Part shown: positions 34,826 to 47,257 of the stretch, piece by piece
Position numbering within the stretch: the first letter of the stretch is position 1
Layout of the letters: each line of letters opens with the position of its first letter
Origin: Heterohyrax brucei
Lineage: Eukaryota > Chordata > Mammalia > Hyracoidea > Procaviidae
Direction: 5' to 3'
Assembly (NCBI GenBank): GCA_028571685.1
Contig: CM053142.1
Coordinates: forward strand, 131,928,796-131,992,795
DNA: 64,000 nt
Made by a program: the position numbers and the translations under genes
The notes under the pieces: model-generated
Database searches by the model: none
Told to the model about the DNA's origin: nothing
What the model saw: the letters and a program-made list of their open reading frames with translations, nothing else

Positions 34826-36479
34826 TCACAGAGATCCAGTAACATGTAACACACTTGATAGAACATGTTCTTGTAACATCGGCTGGCTGCAGTGTGCACT
34901 AGTCACTTAGAGAATACACATTTCCTGGAGGACCCATGACCCTGTCCCAGCCCAGCCTGGACTAGCTCTATTGTCTCCAAGATTCATTCCCACCAAGTCT
35001 CAGTCTCTGCAGTGCTCCCTGCAAGGTCATTGTAAGGTTAAATGACAAAATGTATGGTAAAGCTGCTGTGAATAGCGGTATTTAAACCAAAATGAGCCAG
35101 GCCTCACCAGACCAGTGGACAAAGTCACATCAACAGACATGTGGAATTCTAACAATGCCAGTCCTAAGAAGGCTGCCCACTAGGTTCAGCTGGTAGTTAG
35201 GTAGGCCTGAGGCAGCCCTGGGCCTGGGCACAAAAGCTGTATTGAGGTTTGAATCTACACAGGGGGGGAGACTGACTTTATCACCAACCTCATGCTACTC
35301 TTGTCCTTTAGACTTCAAAACCTGTGCTTAAAAAGCAGGTCCTTTGGTTTCTGACTGTGAACTTGCATTTCAGGCCAGTGAGGAGTGTGAATGTTAGAGG
35401 ACGAGGGGAGATGGGTAGCCAAAAGAGATATAAGGGTATTATGCCTTCTCCCTTTGCTCATTCAGTTTTCTCTCTCTGTGTCCAAACACTCAGTACAAAA
35501 CACTTCTCTTCTCCTTCTGCTCAAAGAACAAGTGTCCTCAAGCATTCGTTTCTGCAAGTGGATACCTGAGTGGAATTGCTGGCCTGCAAACAGCTCCGGT
35601 CTGAATACAGCTGAGGTGGGGCACTCTGAGCCCCAACGAATACGTACAGGGTTAGTCTCATCCTCTGGCTTGTTCCCATCTCACTGGCTTCTAAGAAACA
35701 GAAGGTAAGGAGCTATAATAATTTGCAACAACCGGATTTTCCATGTCTTTAACTGTTCTCTTCCTATTAGGCTTCGGTTGTGATGATGCTGTTGTTATTG
35801 CTTTGTTTCATTTTGTGATGAAAGGAGTTCCCTTCCCCCACCAATCTTGACTTCTTGGGTGAGGTATTTATGGTTACTTGTTATGAAAGTAATGTAATTA
35901 GGTATGAAAATAAATTGAAAGGAAGACTTGAGGCCAAGAGAACCACAGTTATTTAAGGATTATAGGCTTCCTTTCAAGGCAGTTACGCTCAGCTACGAAA
36001 GATGTACTCCTGGAAGACAACACGAGTGTATCTAAAAAAGGCAAGTGTCCCATTTTTTAGTTAAGCTGAGAATGCGTGTCTTCCTGTCCACCAGGGATTT
36101 TAAGAAACAAAACCCACTATTCTGTTTATTAATTGTCAGGAAATTCTTTTAAAGCTTCTTCAAATAAATTATAACTTTCCTCTTCCATCTGAGATGATTA
36201 GTGACACAGGGTCTTGTCTAGTCCCGGGGAGGGCTCATAAGCTAGTCCTACTAAGTGGACATCAGAGCTGGAGACAAAGCGTGCTGGGAGTTTTTATCCC
36301 CCCTAAATTTTATATATTTTGTTGTAGTTGTTGAGCACTAAACACATTAGGCCACTTAATAGAGGTGCCTCATGAAACCATGACTGTAAATCTCCAAACC
36401 AAGGAACCAAATCCTATAAGCAGCCTCAGAAGCTACTTTTTTTTCCTTTGTCACTGTTGTAAATATATCTATCATACAA
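34826..36479. other. Intergenic, nothing firm
   Basis: A MIR-like stretch at about 35000-35070 ('gcaaggtcattgtaaggtta') is the only repeat I can name. No exon recognised. Confidence 0.4.
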
Positions 36480-37580
36480 CTTTTTTTAGATGGCCAGTGA
36501 CACTGAGCAGTGTTCCTTGTGTCTGGTGGCCATTTGAAGGTCCTCTTTGGTGAAGTAGCTGCTCAAGTCCTTTCCTCATTTTGATTGGGTCGTTTGTCTT
36601 TTTATTGTTGGCAAGGTTTTTCATAAATTTTGATTATTACGTTCTTGTGGGATATACAGTCTATAGCTTGCCTTTTCACTTTTTTGATATCTTTTGATAA
36701 ATAAAAGCTTTTAATTTGTATGAGGTTTCGTTTATCTTATCTTTTGCTGTTTGTGCTTTCAATATTATATCAGATAATCCATTGTTGGAACCTAGGCCTG
36801 ATAGCACTGCCCTTGCTTGTTCTTCTAAGAATTTTATGGTTTTAGTTTGTACATTTACATACTTAATACATTCGGAATTTATTTATTTTTTTATTTTGTA
36901 TAGTGTGGGGCATGGATCTAGTTTCCTTTTCTGCATGTGAAAATCCAATTTTCCCAACACCATTTACTGAAGACCGTTTTCCTTCCCAATCAAATAGACT
37001 TAGTGCCCTTGTCAGAAATTAGCTGACCATAAATGTGTGGGTTTATTTCTGGATTTTCAATTCTATTTCAATGGTCTATCCAGTGCCAAGCTGTTTTGAT
37101 TACTGCTGCTGCATAATATGTTTTAAAATCACGAAGTGTGAGTCAACCTACTTTGTTCTTCTCTTTCAACTTTGTTTTAGCTATTTGAGGCCTCTTAGCG
37201 TTCCACGTAAAGTTGAGAACTGGTTTTTCTACTTCTGTAAAGAAAGCCGTTGGAAGTTTGATTGAGATTATGTTGGAACGTCTTTAAAAAAAGATCATTC
37301 TGGGTGGTATTGATATCTTAACAATATTAAGTCCTCCAATCCATGAGCATGACATATCTTTCCATTTCTTTAAGTTTTCTTTAATCTCTTTCAGCAGCGT
37401 TTTCTCATTTTTGTCTATAAATCTGGTTAGATTTATTTCTAGGTGTTTTATTCTCTTAGATGCTATTGTAAATACAGTGTTTCCGTAACTTATCTTTCAG
37501 AGTTCTCGTTGCTGATATGTAGAAACCCAACTGATTATCTCTTTGCTGATCTTGTACTCTGTAACTTTCCTAGATGCCTT
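36480..37580 (-). repeat. L1 ORF2 3' half, antisense
   Basis: 'caaatagacttagtgccctt', 'tgtgggtttatttctggatt', 'caatggtctatccagtgcca' and 'gatattgatatc'-like stretches are typical antisense L1 ORF2. Stops occur in every frame on the - strand. Confidence 0.85.
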
Positions 37581-37584
37581 TTTC

Positions 37585-38034
37585 TTTTTTTTAACCCAAC
37601 CTGGGAAGCTCATCTCTGTGCCTACGCAAATCAGACATCCCTCAGTACTTCCTGCTGAATTACTCACTCTGCACTCTCACACAGCACTCACTCTGCTACA
37701 CAGTAGTAGAACACCTTGTAGTAACTACAATACAGTCTACCACGTTGTCCAAGATATTCAGCAAAATTGGAAGTATTCTCCAGAGGCATGGGTGTCTCAG
37801 GGTATGGAGTTACAAATTACCGTCTCTTAAACTACATCCCAAGAGATTGCCTCCAGGCACAACACAGTCTTACACATTGAGTCCTGCCCCACCAACACAA
37901 ATGTCCCCCATCCTCCGTCATTAACATTGTAGAGGCAGGCTTTACAACCTTGTGGAACATGACACAACACTGGGAATCATGGCCTAGTCGAATTGCTACC
38001 TACGTTTTTTGGCAGAGCCCAATACAATACAGGA
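37585..38034 (-). repeat. MaLR-like LTR remnant, antisense
   Basis: The right end 'aacactgggaatcatggcct' and 'gagcccaatacaatacagga' match the reversed MaLR start. The left part is diverged, with 'actcactctgc' repeats at 37663-37695. Confidence 0.5.
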
Positions 38035-38232
38035 CAATAACAAAACATTTATATTAAAATAAAAGCAAGTAACATGTTATGAATCTCACCTCTCTTGTTC
38101 AAAAGTGTCCACCCTTTACAAAATACATTTCTAGGCAAACCAATCTTCTCATGAGAGTATGAAAAAATGTAGACTTTTCTTGTTTTATAAAGCCAAGCCA
38201 CAACTTTTTTTAACAGTTAACAATAAAAAACT

Positions 38233-38388
38233 AAAACCAAACCCACTGCTTTCAAGTTGGTTCTGACTCATAGTGATCCCATGGGACAGAGTAGAACTGC
38301 CACATAGAGTTTCCAAGGAACACTGGTGGACTTGAACCACTGACGTTATGGTCAGCAGCTGTAGCACTCCACCACCACGGGGATTTCC
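38233..38388 (-). repeat. AfroSINE, antisense
   Basis: 'ccaaacccactgctttcaag', 'gtgatcccatgggacagagt', 'tttccaaggaacactggtgg'. Confidence 0.95.
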
Positions 38389-38399
38389 AGATATAACAG

Positions 38400-38585
38400 C
38401 AACCGTTTCGTTGACAGCATTCGTATTACACGACAGGCACCATGTCAGCTGTTTTACATGCTTGATCTCCTTTAACCTTCTTATAACCCTTGAGTTAGGT
38501 ACATTATTTTGCCTGTTTTACAGATGAGGAAACCAAGGCTCAGAAAGGTTAAGCAAGTTGTTCAAGGTCACCTAATAGTACAGGA
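38400..38585 (-). repeat. MIR SINE
   Basis: 'tttacagatgaggaaaccaa' and 'ggctcagaaaggttaagcaa' form the unmistakable MIR core in antisense. Confidence 0.9.
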
Positions 38586-38599
38586 TGAATAGTCATGTG

Positions 38600-38935
38600 T
38601 TTTGTATTGAATTATGTTCCCCGCCCCCCATCGGTATTGGGATCTGAACCCTTGTACTGGTAAATACGACCCTGTTGGACATAGCTTTTATTATTTTTGT
38701 TGTTGTTACATTAATGAGTTCACACCAGTATAGGCTAGTCCTTAAATCTAATCACTTCTCGGTTATGAAAAGACCAGAACAGACACAGAGACCTGAACAG
38801 AGAGAAGAGGAAGAGAGACGACGGAGAGTACGAGAAAGGCCTGCTGAACTGCGGGAAGGTGCATTTCTGTTCCTTAATGTTGCCTACTTGTGATGTATCT
38901 GTTATGGCAGCGCTAGGTAACTAAGATACGACGCA
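38600..38935 (+). repeat. Diverged MaLR-type LTR
   Basis: Starts near 'tattgaattatgttccccgc' and ends 'atggcagcgctaggtaacta', the same order as the intact LTR at 43455-43958. Confidence 0.6.
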
Positions 38936-39680
38936 CTGCAAACACATCCAGCCTGAGTTCTGCTTGTTAAGTCACACACCTGCAGGGCTGTGTCCATCTA
39001 GAGGGGACCCTCTTTTCTAATTAGAACAAGGCACCGTATGAGCTGGTGAAGGCCCTGAAAATAGAAGCTGGAGTCAAACTTGCGTGGACTGATTCCAGAT
39101 CCCACGTGCTTACCACACCTGTATCTAACCAAGCACAGTTTCCCACCTCAGAGGGTCCTGTATAGGTCACAGCTCTTCTGCACTTTCCTACTGCCTGTAC
39201 TTGAGGGTAGGAATGGAGGAAGGATAAGCCTGTGCCAGAAAGGAAATGGATAGATGCCCTGTACCTTCGGCAGTAGCCTGGTTTTCTGGCTTGACAGGAA
39301 AGGGAGTGACTGGAAGCAGGAATAAACTACCATTCTGGGAATTGCAGTGGTCTGACACCATGCAAATTTTCCTGGCCGGCTGACAGAGTTCACTGAAGTG
39401 TGGAAGAAGCAGTAGTTCTGGACGAACGACTGCAGGACACTCCAGTGACAGACATCACTTTAGTACCATGAGCCAAATCTGGAATTCTCTGCTGCGTTGC
39501 TGTCTATTGCTGACTGATATTCTAACCCCTGGCCAGTCACTTAACCCCGCTTAGCCTCACTTAACCCCAGTGTGCCGCCACTTTACTGTTGCCTTTCTTT
39601 GGTCACTTATCCATCTCTAAGATCTTCCAGCTGATGTGTACATTTAAATGTATTTCCTCCAAAAAAATAATAATAAATAA
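38936..39680. other. Intergenic, nothing recognised
   Basis: No feature recognised. Confidence 0.4.
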
Positions 39681-39970
39681 ACCAGCCAAGTGCTGTTGAG
39701 TCGGATCTGACTCATGGCGACCCTAGGGGCCAGAGGAGAACTGACCCCTAGAGTATTCAAGGAGAGCCTGATGGATTTGAACTGCAATAAATAAAATAAA
39801 GTACATATGTATTTCTTCCCAGGTTACGTATGGAAGACACGAATTAACTCTGACACCGATGACCCTGTAAGACAGAGTAAAACTGCCCCATAGGGTTTCC
39901 AAGGAGTACCTGGTGGATTCAAACTACTGACCCTTTGGTTAGCAGCTGTAGCATATAACCACTATGCAGA
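39681..39970 (-). repeat. Two AfroSINEs, antisense
   Basis: 39681-39786 ('ccaagtgctgttgagtcgga', truncated) and 39845-39970 ('gtaagacagagtaaaactgc' to 'gcatataaccactatgcaga'). Confidence 0.85.
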
Positions 39971-40089
39971 CCTGTCTAATCTTTGGTTGAAGGGTGAACC
40001 TCAGGAACGACTTCAGTAATGAGTTAAAAGGATATCCAGGGGCCATATTCTTGGGATTTTCCCAGTCTCTCAGAGCAGCAAGCCTAGTC

Positions 40090-40121
<32 letters not shown>

Positions 40122-40330
40122 TGTGTGTGTGAATTTGAAGTTTGTTCTACATTTTTCTCCAGCACTGTCCAGGACCCTCTATTGTGATCCATGCCACAAC
40201 AGTAGCTGGCAGTATCTGGGCACCATCTGAATGTTCTAGACTCAGCCTGGTGGAGGTTGTGGTAGTTGTGGTCCTTTGGACTAATCTTTCCCTTGTGTCT
40301 TCGGCAAGGTTATAAATCTCTACAGAAGCA
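39966..40330 (-). repeat. Afrotherian LINE 3'-UTR-type repeat with (TG)n
   Basis: 'cctgtctaatctttggttga', 'agggtgaacctcaggaacga', 'gttctacatttttctccagc' and 'tcctttggactaatctttcc' are antisense to the 25807 copy. A 43-bp TG repeat (40089-40131) has expanded within it. Confidence 0.75.
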
Positions 40331-40334
40331 AACT

Positions 40335-40640
40335 GCCACTTTTTCTGTCATGGAGTGACTGTTGGGTTTGAAAGGCCTACCTTTTGGTTAGCAGCTGAAC
40401 CCTGTAACCATTCCACCGGGGCTCCTTGTAATGTGTTGTATGTATTCTAGTCCTTTATGCTCTGCTTTAGATGGATGGGAACTCCTGGGTGTTGCAAACA
40501 CTTAACTCATTCACTTGCTAAGTGTACGGCTGGTGGTTCTAGTGATCTACGTTCAAAAAATCAGCTACTGAAAACCCTATGAAGTACCGTTCTTTTCTAA
40601 CATAGGGTCACCATGTCTGACTTGACAGCATCTGGTTTGA
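40335..40640. repeat. AfroSINE pieces, (-) then (+)
   Basis: 40335-40425 is the antisense promoter half ('ttttggttagcagctgaacc'). 40470-40640 is a diverged sense long variant ('gaactcctgggtgttgcaaa', 'ctgaaaaccctatgaagtac'). Confidence 0.7.
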
Positions 40641-41149
40641 AGTTAGTTTTTTCAAATGGATGGGAGTGTAGGGGTGACAAGTGTGTTTGTTGGGGGAGCA
40701 CTGTACATGGTTGATCTCTGGTCCAGGACAGGACTGCCGTGGTGCGTGATTCTTACCTTGCAACTTCCATCTATGGAACAACACTGACCTGTGGAGCCCA
40801 CTATAGTCCGAGAAGAGACTCACGGCGACCACATCCATCATGTCATGTCCCTGTTAAGGGAGAATGCCGAGACTGGGAGGTGAGCCAGTTCAGAGACCAG
40901 AGCTAGAGAAGAGGAATAAGTGGTAGGTGCCATTTTCTCTCTTCCTTTTCTTTCCACTCCAGCACGCCTAATATGTAGGCTTATTTCTTTTTCATTGCTA
41001 AAAGTACTCCTTCCTACAGGCTAAAACATATGAGTCAGGGAGGCAATAATAAGTTAGTCTTTGACTTCTCTAATGATCATTGAGGCTTTCTGCAAAATGT
41101 ATTGTGAACGTCTCACGTATATCCAGCTATAGCTTCATTTTGGTCTTTC
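40641..41149. other. Intergenic, nothing recognised
   Basis: No feature recognised. Confidence 0.4.
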
Positions 41150-41400
41150 ATAATCGTCTTTGAAATGCATGAATCATGATTTATTTAACTAATCTCCTAC
41201 TGAGGGCATGGAAGTTGCTTCTAATTTTTTACTATTAAAGAGCAACGTCCTTGAATAGTACTTAAATATTTGTATCTATCTCCTACTGTTTCTTTAGGTT
41301 AAATTCTTAAAAACAGATTTGCTGGATAAGAGAACATAAGTATTTAAAAAAGCATTGGATACATTCTGCCTAATTAACTCTGGAATGGTTGTTTCAGTGT
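41150..41400 (-). repeat. Old L1 3' region, antisense
   Basis: 'aactaatctcctactgaggg', 'agttgcttctaattttttac' and 'gcaacgtccttgaatagta' match the antisense L1 3' region. Confidence 0.6.
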
Positions 41401-41810
41401 TCAATTCTACCTACGAGAGAAAGGCCCTGTTTGGGGGTCCCCTGCTCTGAAAATAACCCGTGATCTAGCCCTTTTTTATCTTGATTACTTTCATCTCAAG
41501 TGTATGGGCATTTCGGTCAGGAAGAGGCAGAATCCAGGCATTCCTTGTCCTTTTACTTGTTTCCTGTTCAAGACAGAGCTAAACAACATGCAAACATTTT
41601 CTTGCCACCAAGGTGACTTGACTATGAGCATCTGAGGAGGCCAGAACTAGTCAGTTGACACAGCTCATACAGACAGAGAGAATTTTGTCCACTGTTAGAG
41701 CAGCCCTAGCTGACTGAAACAGAACTGATTGAAGACTTCTATCATATGGGATGGACATGATTTTGCTATGATGAGATGGATGTGTTACATGTTTCTATGA
41801 TGTGATTTTT

Positions 41811-42841
41811 TGCTGGGAGCCAGCCCTGGTGGGGGTTTCAAGAACACAAAGGGCTTGGGGGGTTGGGCGTCGGCAGAGGAAGGAGAAATGAGACTGAGAC
41901 AGGAAAGAGTTTTAGAGAAAGGCAGCCTGACAAAGGTCTGTCTTGCTTTATTTTTTTATAGATGAGGTGACATGATTTTCACCCTATTTTTCCCATCATA
42001 TAAGCTATTGGCTAACAAGAAGCTAACCCATCATTATTGGCAAACAAGAAACTGACCCCTCATGGTCTTCTTTCTCTAGTTAATTGTCAAGGCTTTTTGG
42101 ATAATGGCCTGAGGCAGGTGTTCGTGGTGATAAATGTCAGTGAAAACAAAGTTATGCTTTGAACTTAATGATTCTATTCGTACCTCAGGGTGAAAGGCAC
42201 AGAAGGGTAGACTCCTCAAAGCTTCATTATTTGACTGTCTCTATTTGTTTCTATAAGTTTTTATTTTATCTCTTCCTGTGCAGATAGTGCCTACCGTCCC
42301 CCAACCCAACCCAGCTGTTCTAAGAAAGATGTTTCTTCAGTGATTATTCATTTGTCATACCAAGTTTATCTGTCTTTCTGCTGTAGGGAGTGAGATGCTT
42401 GTATAGCTTTAAGGGCTGTGTGGAGAATTGTCCTTTGGAAGCCTTTCAGGGGGGTTTCTGTAAACTTGTATTTCATATGTGGAAAAGGAGGGAGAGACAC
42501 AGTTGGGGGAAGCCAGTGGAGCTGGGCAGGCCTCAGTGCTTTCAGGCCTGTTGTATTGAAGTTCATTCCTCTGAGCTCTTTTCCCTAGAAGTTCCTGGTC
42601 AGATTTTCCCAATATAATTTCATAAGCTGAGGGGGTTGTAAAGCCCCTCTTAGATGGCATCTTCCTTGATCCTCATTACAGGGGATAACAGGGTATTTTT
42701 GAGGAAGGTTTAATCAGGAAGTAAAATACTATCAGGGGCAGTAGGCTAAAAAACATGTCACGGGTGAGATGTCTCCACCTGTCATTTACAGAAGTTTGTG
42801 GCTTTGTCTACAGGGGCTTTTGTGGATGGCAGACCTTGACA
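41811..42841 (+). repeat. Solo LTR, second copy of the 1.1-kb family
   Basis: TG start (TGCTGGGAGCC) and CA end (CCTTGACA). Flanks ATTTTT (41805-41810) and ATTTGC (42842-42847) match at 4 of 6 positions, so the duplication is decayed or the ends are off slightly. Homologous end to end with 17438-18550. Confidence 0.8.
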
Positions 42842-42866
42842 ATTTGCGGGGTTCCAAAGGGTGGGA

Positions 42867-43395
42867 TGTCATGGATTGAATTGTGTCCACCCCAAAATAT
42901 GTGTAGCCATATGGCTGGGCCATGATTGCCAGTATCTTGTGATTGTCCTCCGTTTTTGTGGTCTTGCTATGCTATATGTTAAAGGATTAGGGTGGGACTG
43001 TAAATCCTTTCAAAGGATCACCTCGCTGCTCTACTGTAAAGGGAGTTTCCTTGGAGTATGGCTTGCCCTACCCTTAATCCTTTCATCCTGCAAGAGATAA
43101 AAGGAAAGAGAAGCAAACAGAGAATTGGAAACCTCGTACCATCAAGCAAGCAGCACCCGGAGAATAGCGCATCCTTCAGACCTGAGGTTCCTGCACCAGG
43201 TTGCTCCCTGGACAAAGACTGATGCAATACCAGACTTTCCTCCAGAGCCCACAAGGGGAAGTCCTTCCCCTGGAGAGGACATACTGAATTTGGACTTGTA
43301 GCCTAATGGATTGTGTAAGAATAAACCTTCCCTTGTTAAAGCCATCCACTCTGTGGTATTTCTGTTAGAGCAAGCAGCACTAGCTGACAAAAACA
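42867..43395 (+). repeat. MaLR LTR, sense
   Basis: TGTCATGGATTGAATTGTG start, 'agagataaaaggaaagagaa' middle and 'agcactagctgacaaaaaca' end: the sense version of 23458-23981. It starts 26 bp after the preceding LTR. Confidence 0.85.
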
Positions 43396-43454
43396 TCCAC
43401 AAATCACAACAAAGTTCAGTGGGACATTAGTTCATATCCCCTGTCATTAACTCC

Positions 43455-43958
43455 TGCCATGAATTGAATTGTGTCTCCCCAAAAATCTGCATAGCAATTT
43501 GGCTAGGCCACGAGTCCTGGTATTGTGTTATGTTCCCACAGTTGTAAACAAGGTATGGTATTAACGATGTTAATGAGGTAGGGTGGATAGTGGTTATGTT
43601 GATGGAGCAGGACTCAATATATAAGACTGTATTTTGCCTTGAGTCAGTCTCTTGGGATATACAAGAAGGAGAAGCAAACAGAGAGTTGGGGACCTCATGT
43701 CATCAAGAAAGAAGCAGTACCAGGAGCAAAGTACATCCTTTAGAAAGGACCTGGGATCCCTGTGCCTCAGAAAGACCGCAGTCTAGGGGAAGATTGACAA
43801 GTACCTTCCTCCAGAGCCAACAGAGAAAGACTTCTCCTGGATGTGATGCCCTGAATTTGGACTTGCAGTGTGCTGGACTGTGACAAAATAAAATTTCTCT
43901 TGATTAAAGCCATCAACTTGTGGTATTACTGTTATAGCAGCACTAAATGACTAAAATA
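43455..43958 (+). repeat. MaLR LTR of a second subfamily, sense
   Basis: 'tgccatgaattgaattgtgt' start, AATAAAATTT near 43887 and 'agcactaaatgactaaaata' end. The flanks ACTCC (43450-43454) and CCTCC (43959-43963) differ at one base. Confidence 0.8.
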
Positions 43959-44400
43959 CCTCCACTGAGCCAAAAGAGGTAGACCACAGGGGCATCCCAT
44001 CACAGGCCCTTTCTTATTTTGAGGCAAGTTTCAACACCAACCTCCTTCACTGGAGACGTTCTATTCTATAATAAAAATGTTAAAGGGCAAGTAAATTTTC
44101 AGACTTGAGGAGATTTCACACAGGAACTTTGCAAACATTGCATCCCTGCCCTCCTTGTTGCGCTTGCCTTCAGGGAACTGCATTCACAGACGCTGACATA
44201 CCCTGCTTATTGTCTCTTCTTCCGAAAGGACCGCAAGGGGCCGACACTTACCCAACACCTAGCACGTGCCAGCCATCCAGTACACATTTTGTGCTCATTT
44301 ATGCACCTGATCTTTGTAAAATCCTGCTGGCATAGATCTTACTGCTATTTCTGTTTTTATCTCTATTAGATGAAGACGTTGAGATCCAGAGAATTAAGCA
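43959..44400. other. Intergenic with MIR-like end
   Basis: 44330-44400 ('tagatgaagacgttgagatc') is MIR-like in antisense. The rest is unrecognised. Confidence 0.45.
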
Positions 44401-44970
44401 CAATTGATCCTCGTTTATGGATTCCACATTTGTGAATTTTCCTGCTCACTAAAATTTACTTGTAACTCCAGAATCAGACTTGTGGCTTTTGCCCAGATTT
44501 GCAGACACGCGCAGAGCTGTGAAAAATTGGAGTCAACAGATGCACACATCCCAGCTGAGGTCAAACAAGGTGACACTTTGCCTGTTTATTTCAGCTCTTA
44601 TACTGTATAGAAGTATAGTCTTTTGTACCCTTTTTAGTGCCACGTGTTTCACATTTTGATGCTTTTTCTTTGTGATTTTGTTGTTGAAATGGGCCTCCAA
44701 ACATAGCAGTGAAGTGCTGTCTAGTGTTTCTAAGCTCAGGAAGGCTGTGATGCACCTCACAGAGAAAATACGTGTGTTGGATATCCTTTGTTCAGGCTGA
44801 GTTACAGTGCTGTTGGTCACGAGTTGACTGTTAATAAATCCACAGCATGTATTAACATAGATGTCTTTAAGCAGATACACACCAAAAATAAAGCTATGTG
44901 TTTTTCTTTTGATGAAACTGTTGTGACTAGAGATTCTTAGGAATCAATCTCTTAAGAGAAATAGTTTAAA

Positions 44971-45162
44971 CCAAGACCCAACTGCCATCGAGTCAATTCA
45001 GACTCATAGGACAGAGCAGAACTGCCCGTTGGGTTTCCAAGGCTGCAATCTTGATGCAAGCTGACAGTCACATCTTTCCCCCAGAGAGCCACTGGTGGAT
45101 TTGAACCACCAACCTTTCCAATAGCAGCTGAGAGCTTTACCTGCTGCACTACCAGGGCTCCT
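44971..45162 (-). repeat. AfroSINE long variant in Tigger remnant
   Basis: 'ccaactgccatcgagtcaat', 'agagcagaactgcccgttgg' and 'ggtggatttgaaccaccaac', ending 'ccagggctcctt'. Confidence 0.9.
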
Positions 45163-45219
45163 TGAGAAATGGTCCAGTCTTCACTAATTCAGTGTTCTAG
45201 TAAGTTTATAGAGCATATT

Positions 45220-45540
45220 GCTGTTATTAGCTGCCATCAGGTTGCCTCCTGATTCACAGGACTCCAGGCGCAATGGAGCAAAATGCTGTACCATCCCCAT
45301 GATTGCTGCAGATGGGACCACTGCAGTCCAGAGGGTTTTCATTGTCTGAGTTTTAGAAGTAGACCACCTGGCCTTTTTCCTCATCTACCCTGGTCTGGAA
45401 GCTCCCCTGAAACCTGTTCAACATTTTAGCAGCACACAGGTTTCCAATGACAGACACCAGGCGGTAGCCCCACATACGGTGCATTGGCTAGGAACTGAAC
45501 CTTCGTCTCCTGTGAGAATGCTACCACTGCCCCACTTATA
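45220..45540 (-). repeat. Long AfroSINE/RTE-derived repeat, antisense
   Basis: 'ttagctgccatcaggttgcc', 'cagagggttttcattgtctg', 'gtctggaagctcccctgaaa' and 'gaaccttcgtctcctgtgag'. Confidence 0.7.
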
Positions 45541-45575
45541 GCACACAAATACCACGAGTAACAGGAATCAGTTGT

Positions 45576-46588
45576 AAATTACAATTCATGGCACAAATAG
45601 AACCTGGTAGCAGTCATGTACTAAAACACTACACCAAAATCCGTACCTCCCTCAACAATGCTGACAAATTTCCCATAATAAGCTCTTTAGTTTGCATTAA
45701 AAGCAAAATAGGCAGACTTCAGTGGAAAGGGTTGTCCTCCGTTATTGCTGTGCCTCCTGGATTATCTTTATGTCTTTGTTCAAAATTTTCCTTCCTACTG
45801 ACTGTTTATCTTATTTATCCGGTTTTCTCTATTGAAGGCCATTCTTCTTTGGCCCTTGTCTGGATGTGGTTGTATGTTCTCTCACCTGTGATTAGAAACC
45901 ATGAAATCAGTGTGGCTCGGAATGACTTGCTCCTTTTCCCTGCCTCTTAGCCCAGTTTTTAGGCTGACAGTGGGCTGCTCTATATTTTACTTATTTACTT
46001 AAATATTTTATTGTGGTTGAATGAAAGTTTACAATCCAAGTCAATTTGTCAAACAGAGCCTTGCATGCACACTGCTATGTAGGATTGCTTTTTATTTTAA
46101 TTGCAGCTGTGTAATTGAGGCTATGACAGTGGCAGGTATGACTTTCAGGAAAAAAATGAATGAAATTGATTTAGTGAACATAATTCTACACCCATGAAAA
46201 GTATTTCCACTATTCATGTAGACAAATGAAAGACTTTTACTTGGAAGCTGAAGGAAAGCAGAGGACAGAATAATGCATTGTGTAGCTGGCTTGTTTGTAT
46301 CACGATTCTTAATGAGAATTTCTTATTTGTGTGCCCTTCCCCCAAGGTGCACAGTATCAGCTGCCTTTTGCCAGTGATACTGTGGAGTCTTATAAAGGTT
46401 AAGAGAGCTGACTGGCAATGAGGCAGGGCAATGAGGCAGGGTCAGGTGTGTACCAACACTCTGAAGTGCTGATATAGCTGCTGGTCCAAAGGGTTTTGCA
46501 GTTAGTCTTTTTTCTTTCATTGTCAGAAGGTGGAAAAATGAACCAGACAATCTAGACCTAAAGATTAACAAGTTCCCTGTGGAAAGGA
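45576..46588. other. Intergenic; short LINE 3'-UTR piece
   Basis: 46010-46080 ('tgaatgaaagtttacaatcc') matches the LINE 3'-UTR-type repeat in antisense. A 16-bp tandem duplication 'gcaatgaggcaggg' lies at about 46416-46442. Confidence 0.5.
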
Positions 46589-46760
46589 AGGAGCCCTAGT
46601 GGTGCAGTGATTAAGGTTTACAGATACTAGCTAAAAGGTTGGCAGTTCAAATTCACCAACTGCTCTTTGGAAATCCTATTGGGACCTTTCTACTTTGTCA
46701 TATAAGGTCGCTATGAGTTGGAATCAACTTAATGGCAATAGTTTTTTTTTTTTTTTTTTG
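46589..46760 (+). repeat. AfroSINE, sense, with T tract
   Basis: 'ggagccctagtggtgcagtg', 'aaaaggttggcagttcaaat' and 'gagttggaatcaacttaatg', then about 20 T residues in place of the usual GGTTT tail. Confidence 0.9.
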
Positions 46761-47257
46761 GTTTATGAAAGCCAAGCCAAGCCAAGTGCTGTCGAATTGG
46801 ATCCCAATTTTTTGCCCATGACAATGCCAAAGTATGGAGCATCAGTGCCTTTGAGAAATGTCAGTTTGAAAAGAAAGCCCAATTACTCCACCTGTATTTC
46901 TCAGTGATTTCCGATAGGCATATTGGGTCCCAAAAAAGTAAGATGTGATGTACATCCTTTCACAATATAAAACAGTTGATACAGATACAATTCTTAGGTG
47001 GCCGCTACCCTCCAGTTTATACTGCTGCCTCACAGGGATTTCATTTGGTATTTTAGTATCAGAAAGCATTACATTAGGTAAAATTCCTAGAATGCACATA
47101 TAATGCAGAGACCCTCTTTCATATTTTCATCTTTTGTCTATTTCAATGATTTTTTTTTAAAGAATATAGATATTCAAAATATAAGATTTTGCATAATTCT
47201 TTGTGAAAACTTTTTTTAATGAAGTAAAAAAATTTGGTGACTAATTGAATAAAAATA
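46761..47257. other. Intergenic, nothing firm
   Basis: A short antisense SINE head ('gccaagccaagtgctgtcga') occurs at about 46770-46800. The rest is unrecognised and AT-rich. Confidence 0.45.

Larger units (their letters stand above)
44401..45575 (+). mobile_element. Tigger-like (pogo) DNA transposon remnant
   Basis: The left end 'caattgatcctcgtttatgg' pairs with the reverse of the right end (CAACTGATTCCTGTTACTCG). Around 44742-44870 a sense frame gives HLTEKIRVLDILCSG, like the N-terminal helix-turn-helix of Tigger transposases, before a stop. Two antisense SINEs (44971-45162 and about 45220-45540) interrupt it. Confidence 0.65.

Noticed and set aside
46589-46760. tRNA-like sequence as a tRNA gene
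   Set aside because: The promoter-box similarity belongs to AfroSINE heads; none folds into an intact cloverleaf with anticodon and acceptor pairing that I can see.
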